A DNA stretch of 64,000 bases from Pisaster brevispinus (Eukaryota > Echinodermata > Asteroidea > Forcipulatida > Asteriidae): NCBI GenBank assembly GCA_023634235.1, contig JAMKCF010000003.1, positions 18,012,742-18,076,741 of the forward strand, written 5' to 3'. Position 1 is the first letter of the stretch. Every line of letters starts with the position of its first letter. A program made the translations under genes and the position numbers. Of the stretch, positions 35,301 through 48,829 are shown piece by piece. A model generated the notes under the pieces. That model saw nothing but the letters and a program-made list of their open reading frames with translations. It was not told the origin of the DNA and ran no database searches.

Positions 35301-38300
35301 TTATGAGGTAGGAATTTCGCTTGTCTTTGCGTGGAACAGATAGCCCAGTGGTTTGGAGATAGTTTCTGGTGGATCGGGACCACGGTTCGAATCCCGACAA
35401 GGTCCTTGATTCACTTTTTCTTTTTTCTGAGTCTAAAGATTTGAGTCATGATTTCACTTATGACGTATGAATTTCGCTTGTCTTTGCGTGGAACAGATAG
35501 CCCAGTGGTTGGGAGATAGTTTCTGGTGGATCGGGACCACGTTTCAAATCCCGGCAGTGTCCTTGATTCACTTTTTCCTTTTTCAGAGTCTAAAGATTTG
35601 AATCATGATTTCACTTATGACGTATGAATTTCGCTTGTCTTTGCGTGGAACAGATAGCCCAGTGGTTTGGGAAATAGTTTCTGGTGGATCGGGACCCCGG
35701 TTCAAATCCCGGCAGTGTCTTTTAATTTGTTTTCTTTTTTTCTGAGTCTAAGGATTTGAATCATGATTTCACTTATGACGTATGAATTTCGCTTGTCTTT
35801 GCGTGGAACAGATAGCCCAGTGGTTTGGAGATAGTTTCTGGTGGATCGGGACCACGGTTCGAATCCACACAAGGTCCTTGATTCACTTTTTCTTTTTTCT
35901 GAGTCTAAAGATTTGAGTCATGATTTCACTTATGACGTATGAATTTCGCTTGTCTTTGCGTGGAACAGATAGCCCAGTGGTTGGGAGATAGTTTCTGGTG
36001 GATCGGGACCACGTTTCAAATCCCGGCAGTGTCCTTGATTCACTTTTTCCTTTTTCAGAGTCTAAAGATTTGATCAGATTTCACTTATGACGTATGAATT
36101 TCGCTTGTCTTTGCGTGGAACAGATAGCCCAGTGGTTTGGGAGATAGTTTCTGGTGGATCGGGACCACGGTTCGAGTCCCGACAAGGTCATAGATTCACT
36201 TTTTCTTTTTGTCTGTGTTTAAAGATTTGAATCATGATTTCACTTATAATGTAGGAATTTCGCTTGTCTTTGCGTGGAACAGATAGCCCAGTGGTTTGGA
36301 GATAGTTTCTGGTGGATCGGGACCACGGTTCGAATCCACACAAGGTCCTTGATTCACTTTTTTCTTTTTCTGAGTCTAAAGATTTGAGTCATGATTTCGC
36401 TAATGACGTATGAATTTCGCTTGTATTTGCGTGGAACACATAGCCCAGTGGTTGGGAGATAGTTTCTGGTGGATCGGGACCCCGGTTCAAATCCTGGCAG
36501 TGTCCTTGATTCACTTTTTCCTTTTTCAGAGTCTAAAGATTTGAATCATGATTTCACTTATGAGGTAGGAATTTCGCTTGTCTTTGCGTGTAACACATAG
36601 CCCAGTGGTTGGGAGATAGTTTCTGGTGGATCGGGACCACGTTTCAAATCCCGGCAGTGTCCTTGATTCCCTTTTTCCTTTTTCAGAGTCTAAAGATTTG
36701 AATCATGATTTCACTTATGACGTATGAATTTCGCTTGTCTTTACGTGGAACAGATAGCCCAGTGGTTTGGGAGATAGTTTCTGGTGGATCGGGACCACAG
36801 TTCGAATCCCGACAAGGTCCTTGATTCACTTTTTTCTTTTTTCTGAGTCTAAAGATTTGAGTCATGATTTCACTTATGACGTATGAATTTCGCTTGTATT
36901 TGCGTGGAACACATAGCCCAGTGGTTGGGAGAAATTTTCTGGTGGATCGGGACCACGGTTCGAATCCCGACAAGGTCCTCGATCTTCTTTTTCTTTATTT
37001 CTGAGTCTAAGGATTTTAATCAGGATTTCACTTATGACGTATGAATTTCGCTTGTCTTTGCGTGGAACAAATAGCCCAGTGGTTGGGAAATAGTTTGTGG
37101 TGGGTCGGGACCACGGTTCGAATCCCGGCAGTGTTCTTGATTCACTTTTTTCCTTTTTCTGAGTCTAAAGATTTGAATCATGATTTCACTTATGTGGTAG
37201 GAATTTCGATTGTCTTTGTGTGGAACAGATAGGCCAGTGGTTGGGAGATAGTTTCTGGTGGATCGGGACCACGTTTCAAATCCCGGCAGTGTCCTTGATT
37301 CACTTTTTCCTTTTTCAGAGTCTAAAGATTTGAATCATGATTTCACTTATGTGGTAGGATTTTCCTTTGTCTTTGCGTGGAACAGATAGCCCAGTGGTTG
37401 GGAGATAGTTTCTGGTGGATCGGGACCCCGGTTCGAATCCCGGCAGTGTCCTTGATCTTCTTTTTCTTTTTTCTGAATCTAAGGATTATTTTTCTTTTTT
37501 TCTGAGTCTAAGGATTTGAATCATGATTTCACTTATGAGGTAGGAATTTCGCTTGTCTTTGCGTGGAACAGATAGCCCAGTGGTTTGGAGATAGTTTCTG
37601 GTGGATCGGGGCCACGGTTTGAATCCCGACAAGGTGCTTGATTCACTTTTTCTTTTTTCTGAGTCTAAAGATTTGAGTCATGATTTCACTTATGACTTAG
37701 GAATTTCGCTTGTCTTTGTGTGGAACAGATAGCCCAGTGGTTGGAATATAGTTTCTGGTGGATCGGGACCACGGTTCGAATCCCGGCAAAGTCCTTGATT
37801 CACATTTTCTTTTGTTTGAGTCTAAAGATTTGAATCATGATTTCACTTATGAGGTAAGAATTTCGCATGTCTTTGCGTGGAACAGATCTCCCAGTGGTTG
37901 GGAGATAGTTTCTGGTGGATCAGGACCACGATTCGAATCCCGGTAGGGTCCTTGATCCCCTTTTTCTTGTTTCTCAGTCTAAAGATTTGAATCATGATTT
38001 AACTTATGAGGTAAGAATTTCGCATGTCTTTGCGTGTAAAAGATAGCCCAGTGGTTGGGAGATAGTTTCTGGTGGATCGGGACCACGGTTCGAGTCCCGG
38101 TAGGGTCCTTGATCCCATTTTTCTTGTTTTTGAGTCTAAATATTTGAATCATGATTTAACTCATGAGGTAAGAATGTCGCATGTCTTTGCGTGTAAAAGA
38201 TAGCCCAGTGGTTGGGAGATAGTTTCTGGTGGATCGGGACCCCGGTTCGAATCCCGACAAGGTACTTGATTCACTTTTTCTTTTTTTCTGAGTATAAAGA

Positions 38301-38532
38301 TTTGAATCATTATTTCACTCATAAGGTAGGAATTTCGCTTGTCCTTGCGTGGAACAGATGACCCAGTGGTTGGGAGACAGTTTCTGGTGGATCGGGACCC
38401 ACGGTTCGAATCCCGGCAGTGTTCTTGATTCACTTTTTTCCTTTTTCTGAGTCTAAAGATTTGAATCATGATTTCACTTATGTGGTAGGAATTTCGCTTG
38501 TCTTTGCGTGGAACAGATAGCCCAGTGGTTGG
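35301..38532 (+). repeat. Ordinary monomers without a clear large HOR
   Basis: About 20 monomers of the same types as the flanking blocks, in mixed order. Local irregularities include a copy near 36070 where the palindrome region is reduced to GATTTGATCAGATTTC by two small deletions, and copies near 38030-38200 with GCGTGTAAAAGATAGCCC. No gene or foreign sequence is seen. Confidence 0.75.
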
Positions 38533-40140
38533 CGATAGTTTCTGGTGGATCGTGACCCCGGTTCGAATCCCGGCAGTGTCCTTGATCTTCTTTCTTTTTT
38601 TCTGAGTGTAAGGATTTGAATCATGATTTCATTTATGACGTATGAATTTCGCTTGTCTTTGCGTGGAACAGATAGCCCAGTGGTTTGGAGATAGTTTCTG
38701 GTGGATCGGGACCACGGTTCGAACTTTTTCCTTTTTCAGAGTCTAAAGATTTGAATCATGATTTCACTTATGTGGTAGGAATTTCGCTTGTCTTTGCGTG
38801 GAACAGATAGCCCATTGGTTGGGAGATAGTTTCTGGTGGATCGGGACCCCGGTTCGAATCCCGGCAGTGTCCTTGATCTTCTTTTTCTTTTTTCTGAATC
38901 TAAGGATTATCTTTCTTGTTTTCTGAGTCTAAGGATTTGAATCATGATTTCACTTATGAGGTAGGAATTTCGCTTGTCTTTGCGTGGAACAGATAGCCCA
39001 GTGGTTGGGAGATAGTTTCTGGTGGATCGGGACCCCGGTTCGAATCCCGGCAGTGTCCTTGATCTTTTTTTTCTTTTTTCTGAATCTAAGGATTATTATT
39101 TTTTTTCTGAGTCTGAGGATTTGAATCATGATTTCACTTATGACGTAGATATTTCGCTTGTCTTTGCGTGGAACAGATAGCCCAGTGGTTTGGGAGATAA
39201 TTTCTGGTGGATCGGGACCACGGTTCGAATCCCGACAAGGTCCTAGATTCACTTTTTCTTTCTTTCTGAGTTTAAAGATTTGAATCATGATTTCACTTAT
39301 GAGGTAGGAATTTCGCTTGTCTTTGCGTGGAACAGATAGCCCAGTGGTTTGGAGATAGTTTCTGGTGGATCGGGACCACGGTTCGAATCCCGACAAGGTC
39401 CTTGATTCACTTTTTCTTTTTTCTGAGTCTAAAGATTTGACTCATGATTTCACTTATGACGTATGAATTTCGCTTGTCTTTGCGTGGAACAGATAGCCCA
39501 GTGGTTGGGAGATAGTTTCTGGTGGATCGGGACCCCGGTTCAAATCCCGGCAGTGTCTTTTAATGTTTTTTTTTTTTTTCTGAGTCTAAGGATTTGAATC
39601 AGGATTTCACTTATGACGTATGAATTTCGCTTGTCTTTGCGTGGAACAGATAGCCCAGTGGTTGGGAGATAGTTTCTGGTGGATCGGGACCACGTTTCAA
39701 ATCCCGGCAGTGTCCTTGATTCACTTTTTCCTTTTTCAGAGTCTAAAGATTTGAATCATGATTTCACTTATGACGTATGAATTTCGCTTGTCTTTGCGTG
39801 GAACAGATAGCCCAGTGGTTTGGGAGATAGTTTCTGGTGGATCGGGACCACGGTTCGAGTCCCGACAAGGTCCTAGATTCACTTGTTCTTTTTTTCTGAG
39901 TTTAAAGATTTGAATCATGATTTCACTTATGAGGTAGGAATTTCGCTTGTCTTTGCGTGGAACAGATAGCCCAGTGGTTTGGAGATAGTTTCTGGTGGAT
40001 CGGGGCCACGGTTCGAATCCCGACAAGGTCCTTGATTCACTTGTTCTTTTTTTCTGAGTTTAAAGATTTGAATCATGACTTCACTTATGAGGTAGGAATT
40101 TCGCTTGTCTTTGCGTGGAACAGATAGCCCAGTGGTTTGG
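38533..40140 (+). repeat. 1608-bp tandem duplication, unit 1
   Basis: About ten monomers, followed directly by unit 2 at offset 1608 (landmarks GATCGTGACC at 38549/40157 and the truncated B box at 38715/40323). Differences noted are in a T run near 39565 versus 41173. Confidence 0.9.
38711..38735 (+). other. Monomer with deleted right half of B box
   Basis: The B box breaks after GGTTCGAA and joins directly to CTTTTTCC, losing about 22 bp (the 3' half of the B box, the acceptor-like 3' segment and the lead to the T tract). The same deletion sits at about 40319-40343 in the second 1608-bp unit, so it predates that duplication. This unit should be a dead Pol III promoter. Confidence 0.8.
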
Positions 40141-41748
40141 AGATAGTTTCTGGTGGATCGTGACCCCGGTTCGAATCCCGGCAGTGTCCTTGATCTTCTT
40201 TCTTTTTTTCTGAGTGTAAGGATTTGAATCATGATTTCATTTATGACGTATGAATTTCGCTTGTCTTTGCGTGGAACAGATAGCCCAGTGGTTTGGAGAT
40301 AGTTTCTGGTGGATCGGGACCACGGTTCGAACTTTTTCCTTTTTCAGAGTCTAAAGATTTGAATCATGATTTCACTTATGTGGTAGGAATTTCGCTTGTC
40401 TTTGCGTGGAACAGATAGCCCATTGGTTGGGAGATAGTTTCTGGTGGATCGGGACCCCGGTTCGAATCCCGGCAGTGTCCTTGATCTTCTTTTTCTTTTT
40501 TCTGAATCTAAGGATTATCTTTCTTGTTTTCTGAGTCTAAGGATTTGAATCATGATTTCACTTATGAGGTAGGAATTTCGCTTGTCTTTGCGTGGAACAG
40601 ATAGCCCAGTGGTTGGGAGATAGTTTCTGGTGGATCGGGACCCCGGTTCGAATCCCGGCAGTGTCCTTGATCTTTTTTTTCTTTTTTCTGAATCTAAGGA
40701 TTATTATTTTTTTTCTGAGTCTGAGGATTTGAATCATGATTTCACTTATGACGTAGATATTTCGCTTGTCTTTGCGTGGAACAGATAGCCCAGTGGTTTG
40801 GGAGATAATTTCTGGTGGATCGGGACCACGGTTCGAATCCCGACAAGGTCCTAGATTCACTTTTTCTTTCTTTCTGAGTTTAAAGATTTGAATCATGATT
40901 TCACTTATGAGGTAGGAATTTCGCTTGTCTTTGCGTGGAACAGATAGCCCAGTGGTTTGGAGATAGTTTCTGGTGGATCGGGACCACGGTTCGAATCCCG
41001 ACAAGGTCCTTGATTCACTTTTTCTTTTTTCTGAGTCTAAAGATTTGACTCATGATTTCACTTATGACGTATGAATTTCGCTTGTCTTTGCGTGGAACAG
41101 ATAGCCCAGTGGTTGGGAGATAGTTTCTGGTGGATCGGGACCCCGGTTCAAATCCCGGCAGTGTCTTTTAATGTTTTTTCTTTTTTTCTGAGTCTAAGGA
41201 TTTGAATCAGGATTTCACTTATGACGTATGAATTTCGCTTGTCTTTGCGTGGAACAGATAGCCCAGTGGTTGGGAGATAGTTTCTGGTGGATCGGGACCA
41301 CGTTTCAAATCCCGGCAGTGTCCTTGATTCACTTTTTCCTTTTTCAGAGTCTAAAGATTTGAATCATGATTTCACTTATGACGTATGAATTTCGCTTGTC
41401 TTTGCGTGGAACAGATAGCCCAGTGGTTTGGGAGATAGTTTCTGGTGGATCGGGACCACGGTTCGAGTCCCGACAAGGTCCTAGATTCACTTGTTCTTTT
41501 TTTCTGAGTTTAAAGATTTGAATCATGATTTCACTTATGAGGTAGGAATTTCGCTTGTCTTTGCGTGGAACAGATAGCCCAGTGGTTTGGAGATAGTTTC
41601 TGGTGGATCGGGGCCACGGTTCGAATCCCGACAAGGTCCTTGATTCACTTGTTCTTTTTTTCTGAGTTTAAAGATTTGAATCATGACTTCACTTATGAGG
41701 TAGGAATTTCGCTTGTCTTTGCGTGGAACAGATAGCCCAGTGGTTTGG
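40141..41748 (+). repeat. 1608-bp tandem duplication, unit 2
   Basis: This is the second unit. It diverges from a further repeat near 41748, where the sequence continues with CGGGACCACGG instead of CGTGACCCCGG. It begins within the D-arm/anticodon region of a monomer, so the junction again lies inside the tRNA-like segment. Confidence 0.9.
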
Positions 41749-43380
41749 AGATAGTTTCTGGTGGATCGGGACCACGGTTCGAATCCCGACAAGGTCCTTG
41801 ATTCACTTTTTCTTTTTTCTGAGTCTAAAGATTTGAGTCATGATTTCACTTATGACGTATGAATTTCGCTTGTCTTTGCGTGGAACAGATAGCCCAGTGG
41901 TTGGGAGATAGTTTCTGGTGGATCGGGACCACGTTTCAAATCCCGGCAGTGTCCTTGATTCACTTTTTCCTTTTTCAGAGTCTAAAGATTTGAATCATGA
42001 TTTCACTTATGACGTATGAATTTCGCTTGTCTTTGCGTGGAACAGATAGCCCAGTGGTTTGGGAGATAGTTTCTGGTGGATCGGGACCACGGTTCGAGTC
42101 CCGACAAGGTCCTAGATTCACTTTTTCTTTTTTTCTGTGTTTAAAGATTTGAATCATGATTTCACTTATGTGGTAGGAATTTCGCTTGTCTTTGCGTGGA
42201 ACAGATAGCCCAGTGGTTGGGAGATAGTTTCTGGTGGATCGGGACCCCGGTTCGAATCCCGGCAGTGTCCTTGATCTTCTTTTTCTTTTTTCTGAATCTA
42301 AGGATTATCTTTCTTGTTTTCTGAGTCTAAGGATTTGAATCATGATTTCACTTATGAGGTAGGAATTTCGCTTGTCTTTGCGTGGAACACATAGCCCAGT
42401 GGTTGGGAGAAAGTTTCTGGTGGATCGGGACCACGGTTCGAATCCCGAAAAGGTCCTTGATTCACTTTTTTCTTTTTTCTGAGTCTAAAGATTTGAGTCA
42501 TGATTTCACTTATGACGTATGAATTTCGCTTGTATTTGCGTGGAACACATAGCCCAGTGGTTAGGAGAAATTTTCTGGTGGATCGGGACCACGGTTCGAA
42601 TCCCGACAAGGTCCTCGATCTTCTTTTTCTTTTTTTCTGAGTCTAAGGATTTTAATCAGGATTTCACTTATGACGTATGAATTTCGCTTGTTTTTGCGTG
42701 GAACAAATAGCCCAGTGGTTGGGAAATAGTTTGTGGTGGGTCGGGACCACGGTTCGAATCCCGGCAGTGTTCTTGATTCACTTTTTTCCTTTTTCTGAGT
42801 CTAAAGATTTGAATCATGATTTCACTTATGTGGTAGGAATTTCGATTGTCTTTGTGTGGAACAGATAGGCCAGTGGTTGGGAGATAGTTTCTGGTGGATC
42901 GGGACCACGTTTCAAATCCCGGCAGTATCCTTGATTCACTTTTTCCTTTTTCAGAGTCTAAAGATTTGAATCATGATTTCACTTATGTGGTAGGAATTTC
43001 GCTTGTCTTTGCGTTGAACAGATAGCCCAGTGGTTGGCGATAGTTTCTGGTGGATCGTGACCCCGGTTCGAATCCCGGCAGTGTCCTTGATCTTCTTTCT
43101 TTTTTTTCTGAGTGTAAGGATTTGAATCATGATTTCATTTATGAATTATGGATTTCGCTTGTCTTTGCGTGGAACAGATATCCCAGTGGTTTGGAGGAAG
43201 TTTATGGTGGATCGGGACCCCGGTTCGAATACCGGCAGTGTCCTTCATCCCCCTTTTTCGTTTTTCTGAGTCTAAGGATTTGAATCATGATTTCACTTAT
43301 GACGTATGAATTTCGCTTGTCTTTGCGTGAAACAGATAGCCCAGTGGTTGGGAAAAAGTTTCTGGTAGATCGGGACCACG
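41640..43380 (+). repeat. HOR block E, copy 1
   Basis: It aligns with about 43875-45771, at offset 2235 in the left part (41975/44210, 42677/44912) and 2391 in the right part (43050/45441). The change of 156 bp is one monomer, present in the second copy and absent here. It ends near GATCGGGACCACGG, after which the copies differ (GATAAGG here, GGTAGGG there). Confidence 0.85.
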
Positions 43381-44234
43381 GTTTGAATCCCGATAAGGTC
43401 CTTGATCCCCTTTTTCTTTTTTCTGAGTCTAAAGATTTGAATCAAGATTTTACTTATGAGGTATGACTTTCGCTCGTCTTTGCGTGGAACAAATAGCCCA
43501 GTGGTTTGGGAGATAGTTTCTGGTGGATCGGGACCACGGTTCGAGTCCCGACAAGGTCCTAGATTCACTTTTTCTTTTTTTCTGTGTTTAAAGATTTGAA
43601 TCATGATTTCACTTATAATGTAGGAATTTCGCTTGTCTTTGCGTGGAACAGATAGCCCAGTGGTTTGGAGATAGTTTCTGGTGGATCGGGACCACGGTTC
43701 GAATCCACACAAGGTCCTTGATTCACTTTTTTCTTTTTCTGAGTCTAAAGATTTGAGTCATGATTTCACTCATGACGTATGAATTTCGCTTGTATTTGCG
43801 TGGAACACATAGCCCAGTGGTTGGGAGATAGTTTCTGGTGGATCGGGACCCCGGTTCGAATCCCGACAAGGTCCTAGATTCACTTGTTCTTTTTTTCTGA
43901 GTTTAAAGATTTGAATCATGACTTCACTTATGAGGTAGGAATTTCGCTTGTCTTTGCGTGGAACAGATAGCCCAGTGGTTTGGAGATAGTTTCTGGTGGA
44001 TCGGGACCACGGTTCGAATCCCGACAAGGTCCTTGATTCACTTTTTCTTTTTTCTGAGTCTAAAGATTTGAGTCATGATTTCACTTATGACGTATGAATT
44101 TCGCTTGTCTTTGCGTGGAACAGATAGCCCAGTGGTTGGGAGATAGTTTCTGGTGGATCGGGACCACGTTTCAAATCCCGGCAGTGTCCTTGATTCACTT
44201 TTTCCTTTTTCAGAGTCTAAAGATTTGAATCATG
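43381..44234 (+). repeat. Junction monomers between block E copies
   Basis: Five to six monomers resembling those at 27700-28080 and 41640-41990, including the GGTTCGAGTCC, ACACAAGG and CACGTTTCAAATCC marker types in the same order as in block C. The right part (from about 43875) overlaps the alignment with block E copy 1. No gene is seen. Confidence 0.75.
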
Positions 44235-46024
44235 ATTTCACTTATGACGTATGAATTTCGCTTGTCTTTGCGTGGAACAGATAGCCCAGTGGTTTGGGAG
44301 ATAGTTTCTGGTGGATCGGGACCACGGTTCGAGTCCCGACAAGGTCCTAGATTCACTTTTTCTTTTTTTCTGTGTTTAAAGATTTGAATCATGATTTCAC
44401 TTATGTGGTAGGAATTTCGCTTGTCTTTGCGTGGAACAGATAGCCCAGTGGTTGGGAGATAGTTTCTGGTGGATCGGGACCCCGGTTCGAATCCCGGCAG
44501 TGTCCTTGATCTTCTTTTTCTTTTTTCTGAATCTAAGGATTATCTTTCTTGTTTTCTGAGTCTAAGGATTTGAATCATGATTTCACTTATGAGGTAGGAA
44601 TTTCGCTTGTCTTTGCGTGGAACACATAGCCCAGTGGTTGGGAGAAAGTTTCTGGTGGATCGGGACCACGGTTCGAATCCCGAAAAGGTCCTTGATTCAC
44701 TTTTTTCTTTTTTCTGAGTCTAAAGATTTGAGTCATGATTTCACTTATGACGTATGAATTTCGCTTGTATTTGCGTGGAACACATAGCCCAGTGGTTAGG
44801 AGAAATTTTCTGGTGGATCGGGACCACGGTTCGAATCCCGACAAGGTCCTCGATCTTCTTTTTCTTTTTTTCTGAGTCTAAGGATTTTTATCAGGATTTC
44901 ACTTATGACGTATGAATTTCGCTTGTTTTTGCGTGGAACAAATAGCCCAGTGGTTGGGAAATACTTTCTGGTGGGTCGGGACCCCGGTTCGAATCCCGGC
45001 AGTGTTCTTGATTCACTTTTTTCCTTTTTCTGAGTCTAAAGATTTGAATCATGATTTCACTTATGTGGTAGGAATTTCGATTGTCTTTGTGTGGAACAGA
45101 TAGGCCAGTGGTTGGGAGATAGTTTCTGGTGGATCGGGACCACGTTTCAAATCCCGGCAGTATCCTTGATTCACTTTTTCCTTTTTCAGAGTCTAAAGAT
45201 TTGAATCATGATTTCACTTATGTGGTAGGAATTTCGCTTGTCTTTGCGTGGAACAGATAGCCCAGTGGTTGGCGATAGTTTCTGGTGGATCGGGACCCCG
45301 GTTCGAATCCCGACAAGGTCCTAGATTCACTTTTTCCTTTTTCAGAGTCTAAAGATTTGAATCATGATTTCACTTATGTGGTAGGAATTTCGCTTGTCTT
45401 TGCGTTGAACAGATAGCCCAGTGGTTGGCGATAGTTTCTGGTGGATCGTGACCCCGGTTCGAATCCCGGCAGTGTCCTTGATCTTCTTTCTTTTTTTTCT
45501 GAGTGTAAGGATTTGAATCATGATTTCATTTATGAATTATGGATTTCGCTTGTCTTTGCGTGGAACAGATATCCCAGTGGTTTGGAGGAAGTTTATGGTG
45601 GATCGGGACCCCGGTTCGAATACCGGCAGTGTCCTTCATCCCCCTTTTTCGTTTTTCTGAGTCTAAGGATTTGAATCATGATTTCACTTATGACGTATGA
45701 ATTTCGCTTGTCTTTGCGTGAAACAGATAGCCCAGTGGTTGGGAAAAAGTTTCTGGTAGATCGGGACCACGGTTCGAATCCCGGTAGGGTCCTTGATCCC
45801 CTTTTTCATTTTTCTGAGTCTAAGGATTTGAATCATGATTTCACTTTTGACTTATGAATTTCGCTTGTCTTTGCGTGGAACAGATAGCCCAGTGGTTGGG
45901 AGATAGTTTCTGGTGGATCGGGACCCCGGTTCGAATCCCGGCGATGTCCTTGATCTTCTTTTTCTTTTTTTCTGAATCTAAGGATTATTTTTCTTTTTTT
46001 CTGAGTCTAAGGATTTGAATCAGG
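44235..46024 (+). repeat. HOR block E, copy 2 (1790-bp tandem unit 1)
   Basis: The 1790-bp unit is repeated directly at 46025 (44587/46377, 44912/46702, 45441/47231). Compared with copy 1 it has an extra monomer near 45280-45440 carrying GGTTGGCGATAG. The A box at about 45571 is degraded to TATCCCAGTGG in a monomer with ATACCGGCAG after its B box. Confidence 0.9.
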
Positions 46025-47870
46025 ATTTCACTTATGACGTATGAATTTCGCTTGTCTTTGCGTGGAACAGATAGCCCAGTGGTTTGGGAGATAGTTTCTG
46101 GTGGATCGGGACCACGGTTCGAGTCCCGACAAGGTCCTAGATTCACTTTTTCTTTTTTTCTGTGTTTAAAGATTTGAATCATGATTTCACTTATGTGGTA
46201 GGAATTTCGCTTGTCTTTGCGTGGAACAGATAGCCCAGTGGTTGGGAGATAGTTTCTGGTGGATCGGGACCCCGGTTCGAATCCCGGCAGTGTCCTTGAT
46301 CTTCTTTTTCTTTTTTCTGAATCTAAGGATTATCTTTCTTGTTTTCTGAGTCTAAGGATTTGAATCATGATTTCACTTATGAGGTAGGAATTTCGCTTGT
46401 CTTTGCGTGGAACACATAGCCCAGTGGTTGGGAGAAAGTTTCTGGTGGATCGGGACCACGGTTCGAATCCCGAAAAGGTCCTTGATTCACTTTTTTCTTT
46501 TTTCTGAGTCTAAAGATTTGAGTCATGATTTCACTTATGACGTATGAATTTCGCTTGTATTTGCGTGGAACACATAGCCCAGTGGTTAGGAGAAATTTTC
46601 TGGTGGATCGGGACCACGGTTCGAATCCCGACAAGGTCCTCGATCTTCTTTTTCTTTTTTTCTGAGTCTAAGGATTTTTATCAGGATTTCACTTATGACG
46701 TATGAATTTCGCTTGTTTTTGCGTGGAACAAATAGCCCAGTGGTTGGGAAATACTTTCTGGTGGGTCGGGACCCCGGTTCGAATCCCGGCAGTGTTCTTG
46801 ATTCACTTTTTTCCTTTTTCTGAGTCTAAAGATTTGAATCATGATTTCACTTATGTGGTAGGAATTTCGATTGTCTTTGTGTGGAACAGATAGGCCAGTG
46901 GTTGGGAGATAGTTTCTGGTGGATCGGGACCACGTTTCAAATCCCGGCAGTATCCTTGATTCACTTTTTCCTTTTTCAGAGTCTAAAGATTTGAATCATG
47001 ATTTCACTTATGTGGTAGGAATTTCGCTTGTCTTTGCGTGGAACAGATAGCCCAGTGGTTGGCGATAGTTTCTGGTGGATCGGGACCCCGGTTCGAATCC
47101 CGACAAGGTCCTAGATTCACTTTTTCCTTTTTCAGAGTCTAAAGATTTGAATCATGATTTCACTTATGTGGTAGGAATTTCGCTTGTCTTTGCGTTGAAC
47201 AGATAGCCCAGTGGTTGGCGATAGTTTCTGGTGGATCGTGACCCCGGTTCGAATCCCGGCAGTGTCCTTGATCTTCTTTCTTTTTTTTCTGAGTGTAAGG
47301 ATTTGAATCATGATTTCATTTATGAATTATGGATTTCGCTTGTCTTTGCGTGGAACAGATATCCCAGTGGTTTGGAGGAAGTTTATGGTGGATCGGGACC
47401 CCGGTTCGAATACCGGCAGTGTCCTTCATCCCCCTTTTTCGTTTTTCTGAGTCTAAGGATTTGAATCATGATTTCACTTATGACGTATGAATTTCGCTTG
47501 TCTTTGCGTGAAACAGATAGCCCAGTGGTTGGGAAAAAGTTTCTGGTAGATCGGGACCACGGTTCGAATCCCGGTAGGGTCCTTGATCCCCTTTTTCATT
47601 TTTCTGAGTCTAAGGATTTGAATCATGATTTCACTTTTGACTTATGAATTTCGCTTGTCTTTGCGTGGAACAGATAGCCCAGTGGTTGGGAGATAGTTTC
47701 TGGTGGATCGGGACCCCGGTTCGAATCCCGGCGATGTCCTTGATCTTCTTTTTCTTTTTTTCTGAATCTAAGGATTATTTTTCTTTTTTTCTGAGTCTAA
47801 GGATTTGAATCAGGATTTCACTTATGACGTATGAATTTCGCTTGTCTTTGCGTGGAACAGATAGCCCAGT
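46025..47870 (+). repeat. HOR block E, copy 3 (1790-bp tandem unit 2)
   Basis: It matches 44235-46024 at offset 1790 with no differences noticed at the landmarks compared, then continues to about 47870 before switching at GGTTGGGAG versus GGTTTGGGAG. Confidence 0.9.
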
Positions 47871-47970
47871 GGTTGGGAGATAGTTTCTGGTGGATCGGGA
47901 CCACGTTTCAAATCCCGGCAGTGTCCTTGATTCACTTTTTCCTTTTTCAGAGTCTAAAGATTTGAATCAT

Positions 47971-48829
47971 GATTTCACTTATGACGTATGAATTTCGCTT
48001 GTCTTTGCGTGGAACAGATAGCCCAGTGGTTGGGAGATAGTTTCTTGTGGATCAGAACCACGGTTCGAGTCCAGGTAGGGTCCTTGATCCCCTTACCTTT
48101 TTTCTGAGTCTAAAGATTTGAATCATGATTTCACTTATGTGGTACGCGATTCGCTTGTCTTTGTGTGGAACAGATAGCCCAGTGGTTGGGAGATAGTTTC
48201 TTGTGGATCGGGACCCCGGTTCGAATCCCGGCAGTGTCCTTGATCTTCTTTTTCTTTTTTCTGAATCTAAGGATTATTTTTCTTTTTTTCTGAGTCTAAG
48301 GATTTGAATCAGGATTTCACTTATGACGTATGAATTTCGCTTGTCTTTGCGTGGAACAGATAGCCCAGTGGTTGGGAGATAGTTTCTTGTGGATCAGAAC
48401 CACGGTTCGAGTCCAGGTAGGGTCCTTGATCCCCTTACCTTTTTTCTGAGTCTAAAGATTTGAATCATGATTTCACTTATGTGGTACGCATTTCGCTTGT
48501 CTTTGTGTGGAACAGATAGCCCAGTGGTTGGGAGATAGTTTCTTGTGGATCGGGACCCCGGTTCGAATCCCGGCAGTGTCCTTGATCTTCTTTTTCTTTT
48601 TTCTGAATCTAAGGATTATTTTTCTTTTTTTCTGAGTCTAAGGATTTGAATCAGGATTTCACTTATGACGTATGAATTTCGCTTGTCTTTGCGTGGAACA
48701 GATAGCCCAGTGGTTGGGAGATAGTTTCTTGTGGATCAGAACCACGGTTCGAATCCAGGTATGGTTCTTGATCCCCTTACCTTTTTTCTGAGTCTAAAGA
48801 TTTGAATCATGATTTCACTTATGAGGTAG
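47971..48829 (+). repeat. 342-bp dimer repeat, two full copies and one partial
   Basis: Units start at 47971, 48313 and 48655, exactly 342 bp apart. Each full unit is a dimer of one normal and one lengthened monomer (158 + 184). Markers are GATCAGAACCACGG, CCAGGTAGGG and the unusual tail GATCCCCTTACC. The third copy ends near 48829 and carries CCAGGTATGG in place of CCAGGTAGGG. Confidence 0.9.
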
